A DNA stretch of 64,000 nt from Quercus robur (Eukaryota > Streptophyta > Magnoliopsida > Fagales > Fagaceae): NCBI RefSeq assembly GCF_932294415.1, contig NC_065536.1, forward strand, positions 59,049,354-59,113,353, in the 5' to 3' direction. Numbering within the stretch: position 1 is the stretch's first letter; the number at the start of each line of letters is the position of its first letter. Under the pieces are notes generated by a model. It was not told the DNA's origin, did not search any database, and worked only from the letters and a program-made list of their open reading frames with translations. The translations under genes and the position numbers were made by a program. This document shows positions 60,533 to 64,000 of the stretch, in pieces.

Positions 60533-61864
60533 CTTGAGTCAAACCGTGATAATTTCATTTTAATTCAAACTTTAGGGGATTAAACTTAACAATTGACAGC
60601 TTATGGACTAAATTGTTATAAAACCCAACCACATGTGGGTAATTATAATTTTCCTTTTTTATGTGGAACAAAGTTGTTTATGAATATGTCGAGTATGATT
60701 CAAGAAAAGGCTTGCTTATTGTAAAGACTTTGCCTCAATTGTGTAAATATTGTCCGCTTTGGAGCTTATACCCCTCACGGTTTTCAAACTTTAGAGGACC
60801 AAACTTAACAATCAAATCGTGATAATTTCATTTTAATTCAAACTTTAGGAGATCAAACTTTTTCAAACTTTATAGGATCAAACTTAACAATTGATAGCTT
60901 ATGGACTAAATTGTTATAGGACCAAACCACATGCAGTTAATTATAATTTGGGATAGTTACACTTTACTCACCTGTGGTTTGCCTTTAATTTGACTTACCT
61001 ACCCGTGGTTTCTTTTTTGACACTTACCCACATGTGATTCCTTCCGTTACTTCTCTATTATCCATCTCCAGTGCAGATGTTACACCATCGCTACCGCCAC
61101 CACCAGTTGAAAACCCAGATCTTTAAGGCTCTCTCAGTTCAAGCTCTTGATGTCTGGTCCTCTCTCCTCTCTCTCTCTCTTACTCATCATCTTTATCTCT
61201 CTCTTTAAACCCATGGTTGAAAACCCAGATCAGTAGTGATTGGGTGGTCTGATCGGTCCAAATCTAAAAGAGAGAGAAGCACAGATGGTCACTTGGATTG
61301 GGTTTTCTTCGGGGTTTGTTAAGGATCTGTAGTTTGATGATTTTGGCTAGAATTTATAGAAGCACGGAGGTTTGGTTTTGTTGGTCTGATCAGTTAGTAA
61401 CATTTTGCATTTTTAGTTGTGATTTGATGCACAAGGTGGCTTTGATTGTGAAGTTTATAGCTTTGTTGGTTATTTTGGATGATTTAGATGTTTTATTATT
61501 GATTTGAGTACTCTGTTCTTTGTTCTTCCTTAGTGAGGAGTGTTTGATATGCTTTAGGTTTTGTTTTTGATGAGTTTATGTGTTAGAGTAACGTCTGCAC
61601 TAGAGGTGGATAATAGTGAAATAATGGAGGGAATCACAGGTGGGTAAAGTGTCAAAAATGAAACCACGGGTAGGTAAGTCAAATTAGAGACAAACCACAG
61701 GTGGGTAAAGTGTGATTATCCCTTATAATTTTCCTTTATTATGTAGAACAAAGTTGTTTATGGATATGTTGAGTTTGATTCAAGAAAATGCTTGCTTATT
61801 GTAATGACCTCGCTCCAATTGTGTAGATATTGTCTACTTTAAGGCCTATACCCCTCACAATTTT
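60533..61864 (+). repeat. Tandem duplication, second unit split by a Mutator-like element
   Basis: Unit 1 (60533-60783) and unit 2 (60813-61864 without the insertion at 60950-61722) share TAATTTCATTTTAATTC, AGCTTATGGACTAAATTG, ACAAAGTTGTTTATG and GGCTTGCTTATTGTAA..GAC. Unit 1 ends within a truncated copy of the TRIM LTR that starts in full at 61800 in unit 2. The duplication therefore includes part of the TRIM LTR. Confidence 0.7.
60950..61722. mobile_element. Mutator-like element with long TIRs and gene-like interior
   Basis: Long inverted ends of about 130 bases: GGGATAGTTACACTTTAC.. at 60950 and ..GTAAAGTGTGATTATCCC at 61722, paired through CACCTGTGGTTTG, TTTGACTTACCTACCCGTGG and GTGCAGA[T/C]GTTAC. 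TTATAATTT is duplicated exactly on both sides (60941-60949 and 61723-61731), the 9-bp mark of Mutator-like elements. The roughly 510-bp interior has a CT-rich leader, then TTTGTTGGTCTG-type sequence that looks like UTR or exon DNA of a host gene, as in Pack-MULEs. No transposase. Confidence 0.9.
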
Positions 61865-62006
61865 GTTCTCCCCCAAAGCACACAGAAGTGAGAGAAATGC
61901 CTCTACACACTAAAGGGAGGTCACTCCTTATAAAGACATCTACATGTGCTTCCCTAGGCGATATGGGATTTCATGGATTGCAAGACTCCCCTTTTGGGTC
62001 TTTACA
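61800..62006 (-). repeat. Left LTR of the TRIM
   Basis: Starts TGTAATGACCTCGCTCC and ends GGGTCTTTACA. It contains TTCTCCCCCAAAGCACACAG, also present in the right LTR. Confidence 0.85.
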
Positions 62007-62021
62007 ATCCACCCCCTTACG

Positions 62022-63190
62022 TAGGGATGGCAATAAAAGTCCGACCCGCGGATACCCGGTCCGGCCCGACCCTAATGGGTCGGATTTTACCCGGTCCGAT
62101 AAATAATAGGGTCGGGTATGGGTCTTTTAAAAAAAACCCGAAGTGGGTTCGGGTTTTTGTCATACCCGACCCAGACCCGACCCGTTTAAGTATAAAATTA
62201 CCAAAAAACCCCCCTTATATATATATAAACTAAAAAAACCCTACTTCCTCTCATATTCCACACTCAGCCGTCCCACTCTCCATCCATTTCCCTCACAGCC
62301 TCAGTCTCCTCTCCCTTTCTCACTCTTTTCTCCCTCTCACTCACGGACTCAACCTCAAGCTCTAACCTCTGTCACCGCCACCATCACACGATCTCACCGC
62401 CGGCCTCAAGATTTGTCACCGTCAGTCTCAAGCTCTGTCACCACTGGTCTCAAGATCGTCACAGGTTTGTTTCTCTCTTTCTTTGTCTTCTCTGAGCTCC
62501 GATCTGTCTTCTCCAAGTGTAGCTCAGCCAAGATTTGCCACCACCAAGATCTCTCTCTTTTTTCTTTTTTTTTTGGGTTCATTACTTGGTGCCTGAAAGG
62601 GGTATTATTGTGTATATTCATTTGTGGGATTTATTTTGTAGATTTTTGAACTTGATGTAATGGTCTCGGATTTGGATTTGGGGGATTTATTTTGTATATA
62701 TTTGAACTTGTGGCAAATCTTGTTGTAAGGAAGAAATTTTTTTTATGTATTTGGGTTATGTATATAGGATTTATGTATGGGTTTGTGATTTTTATATATT
62801 ATTTCTTGTAATTTCTGTATTTGGGGTTGTGTTTTGAAAGGGAAAATGAGAAATCTAAAAGTAAATTATTGTAGATTTATGTGAAATTTGAAATCTAAAA
62901 TTATTGTAGAAATCTAAAATAATTATTATAAATTAAATTAGTGTAGAATCTGAGATTTATTAAATTAATTACGGATTTTTTTTTTTTAAATTGGGCCACG
63001 ATTTAGGCCATTAGGACTTAGGATTGGGCCCTAAAGTGGTCGAGGCCTGCGGGGCCCGACGGGTCGGGTTTGGAGCTTGGAAAAAAAATCAGTTTATTAA
63101 CCGGGTCGGGTTCGGGTAATAGATACAGATCCGCAGGTCGGGTCTGGGTATAAAGAAACCCGGCCCGAACCCGACCCGTTGCCATCCCTA
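62022..63190. mobile_element. hAT element inside the TRIM, 1.17 kb
   Basis: Ends TAGGGATGGCAA and TTGCCATCCCTA are perfect inverted repeats. CCCTTACG is duplicated exactly on both sides (62014-62021 and 63191-63198). Subterminal DNA is dense in GACCCG/CGGGTC words. The interior has a CT-rich leader and CACCGCC words (62270-62460) like a 5' UTR, then AT-rich DNA, but no transposase. Confidence 0.92.
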
Positions 63191-63260
63191 CCCTTACGGG
63201 CACACGCGTCCTCATGTGTGGGGCCCACACTTCCAACTAAGGCATGACTTTAATACCACA

Positions 63261-63468
63261 TGTAATGACCTTATCTTAACTGTGTAGATATTGTCCACTT
63301 TGAGGTCATACCTCTCATGATTTTGTTCTCCCCCAAAGCACACAGTAGTGGGGGGAAAAGACCTCTACACATTAAAAGGAGGTCACTCCTTATAAGCACA
63401 TCCTCATGTGCTTCCCTAGGAGATGTGGAATTCTATGGATTGCAAGACCCTCCTTTTAAGTCTCTATA
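63261..63468 (-). repeat. Right LTR of the TRIM
   Basis: Starts TGTAATGACCTTATC and ends AAGTCTCTATA. It parallels the left LTR throughout; the last bases are changed from TTTACA to CTATA. Confidence 0.85.
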
Positions 63469-63473
63469 CTTAT

Positions 63474-64000
63474 ATTCGTTTGTTTAGTAAACAAGTCAAC
63501 TTTAAGTCTAAATTTAACTTCGAATATTAAAGAAGCTAAGCTCAAACATTATATTGTGTTTGTAAACAAACTCATGAATACATACGAGGTTCAATTTAAT
63601 TATATATAATAATATATTTTTATATGTATACTTGTTTAAAAATATACTTGTATAGACTTGATATTTGATTATGTAACTTTGTAAATAGATCTATATAATA
63701 CCAAACTATTATTTGTAGTTTATTATTAATATAAAAAATCTATTTGTAATAAAAATTTATAGATTTTATAAGGGATAATATTTGGCAGTAATGGATACTA
63801 TATATAGGTAAATAATAAGTTAATCTAGTAACTTGTGAACAATTTCAAGTTTGTTTGACTAGAAAATGAACTAAGCTCAAACTAGGCTCATGTTTCGAAA
63901 TAAAATTAAATGAACAAACCTAAACTTTAAATACTTGGTTCAGCTTTGCTTGCTTACAACTCTAATTTCATGGGGAGAGAAAGAGAGGTTGGTTATTATA
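63474..64000. other. AT-rich end of the window, no gene seen
   Basis: Diverged dispersed-repeat sequence with ACAAACTCATGAATA- and GTTTGATTATGTAA-like words, similar in style to 25890-26080. No coding or RNA feature. Confidence 0.45.

Larger units (their letters stand above)
61800..63468 (-). mobile_element. TRIM retrotransposon interrupted by a hAT
   Basis: Two LTRs of about 207 bp (61800-62006 and 63261-63468) surround a very short interior. CTTAT is duplicated exactly on both sides (61795-61799 and 63469-63473). On the minus strand the LTR end GGTCATTACA is followed by TGTGGTATTAAAG, a diverged initiator-Met tRNA primer site (consensus TGGTATCAGAG), and a purine tract (GGGGGTGGAT) precedes the other LTR. 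Without the hAT the element would be about 490 bp. It codes for nothing and must have depended on another element. Confidence 0.85.

Noticed and set aside
62143..62649. 168-codon plus-strand frame
   Set aside because: It lies wholly in the hAT element at 62022-63190, starts in GACCCG-type subterminal repeats and is compositionally biased.

Overview
The window looks like nuclear DNA of a dicot plant, probably a woody species. It is AT-rich, has three intron-containing genes with canonical GT-AG splice sites and plant-type protein families, and is otherwise filled with plant transposable elements nested inside one another. I cannot name the species from sequence alone. There is no prokaryotic operon, no CRISPR array and no rRNA or tRNA gene that I can recognise.

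Three host genes can be reconstructed exon by exon. (1) 2593-6161, plus strand, 3 exons: a mitochondrial large-subunit ribosomal protein of the uL29 family (MRPL47). (2) 15003-20427, minus strand, 11 exons: a J-domain co-chaperone of the plant ARG1/ARG1-LIKE group, closest to dnaJ 16 (ARL1). It has a possible 48-nt in-frame cassette exon in intron 5. (3) 42499-43157, minus strand, 3 exons: BLOS1, subunit 1 of the BLOC-1 endosomal sorting complex. The three do not form a functional cluster; their products act in the mitochondrial ribosome, membrane trafficking/gravity signalling and endosomal sorting.

Region by region: 1-1422 is the end of a hAT element whose other end lies before the window. 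2593-6161 is MRPL47. 7356-8582 is a non-autonomous Helitron. 9015-12611 is a three-deep nest of TIR elements. 12929-13398 is a probable solo LTR. 15003-20427 is ARL1. 20650-29710 holds no recognisable gene but has small foldback elements and a 1.1-kb tandem duplication. 29711-36782 is a Harbinger-like shell holding a decayed, 3'-truncated Ty3/gypsy element of the dual-RNase-H (Tat-like) type and a 1.86-kb solo LTR. 38114-39113 and 39253-40055 are two Harbinger/Tourist-like elements with TAA target duplications. 42499-43157 is BLOS1. 45323-54660 is a compound hAT element, a second copy of the family at 1-1422 in inverted orientation, which carries a nested 5.87-kb coding-less LTR element (two 753-bp LTRs) and an 840-bp CATACA-type satellite. 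54925-55611 and 58334-58974 are solo LTRs with perfect 5-bp target duplications. 60950-61722 is a Mutator-like element with a perfect 9-bp target duplication. 61800-63468 is a TRIM retrotransposon interrupted by a hAT element with a perfect 8-bp target duplication.

The strongest new observations are structural: the compound hAT with two copies of the same terminus and captured flank; the matching LTR ends and primer site that link the coding-less LTR element to the decayed gypsy element; a 15-unit tandem array inside the coding-less element; the almost exclusive creation of stop codons by C-to-T type changes in the gypsy polyprotein; and the candidate cassette exon in ARL1. I found no evidence for a wholly new protein system.
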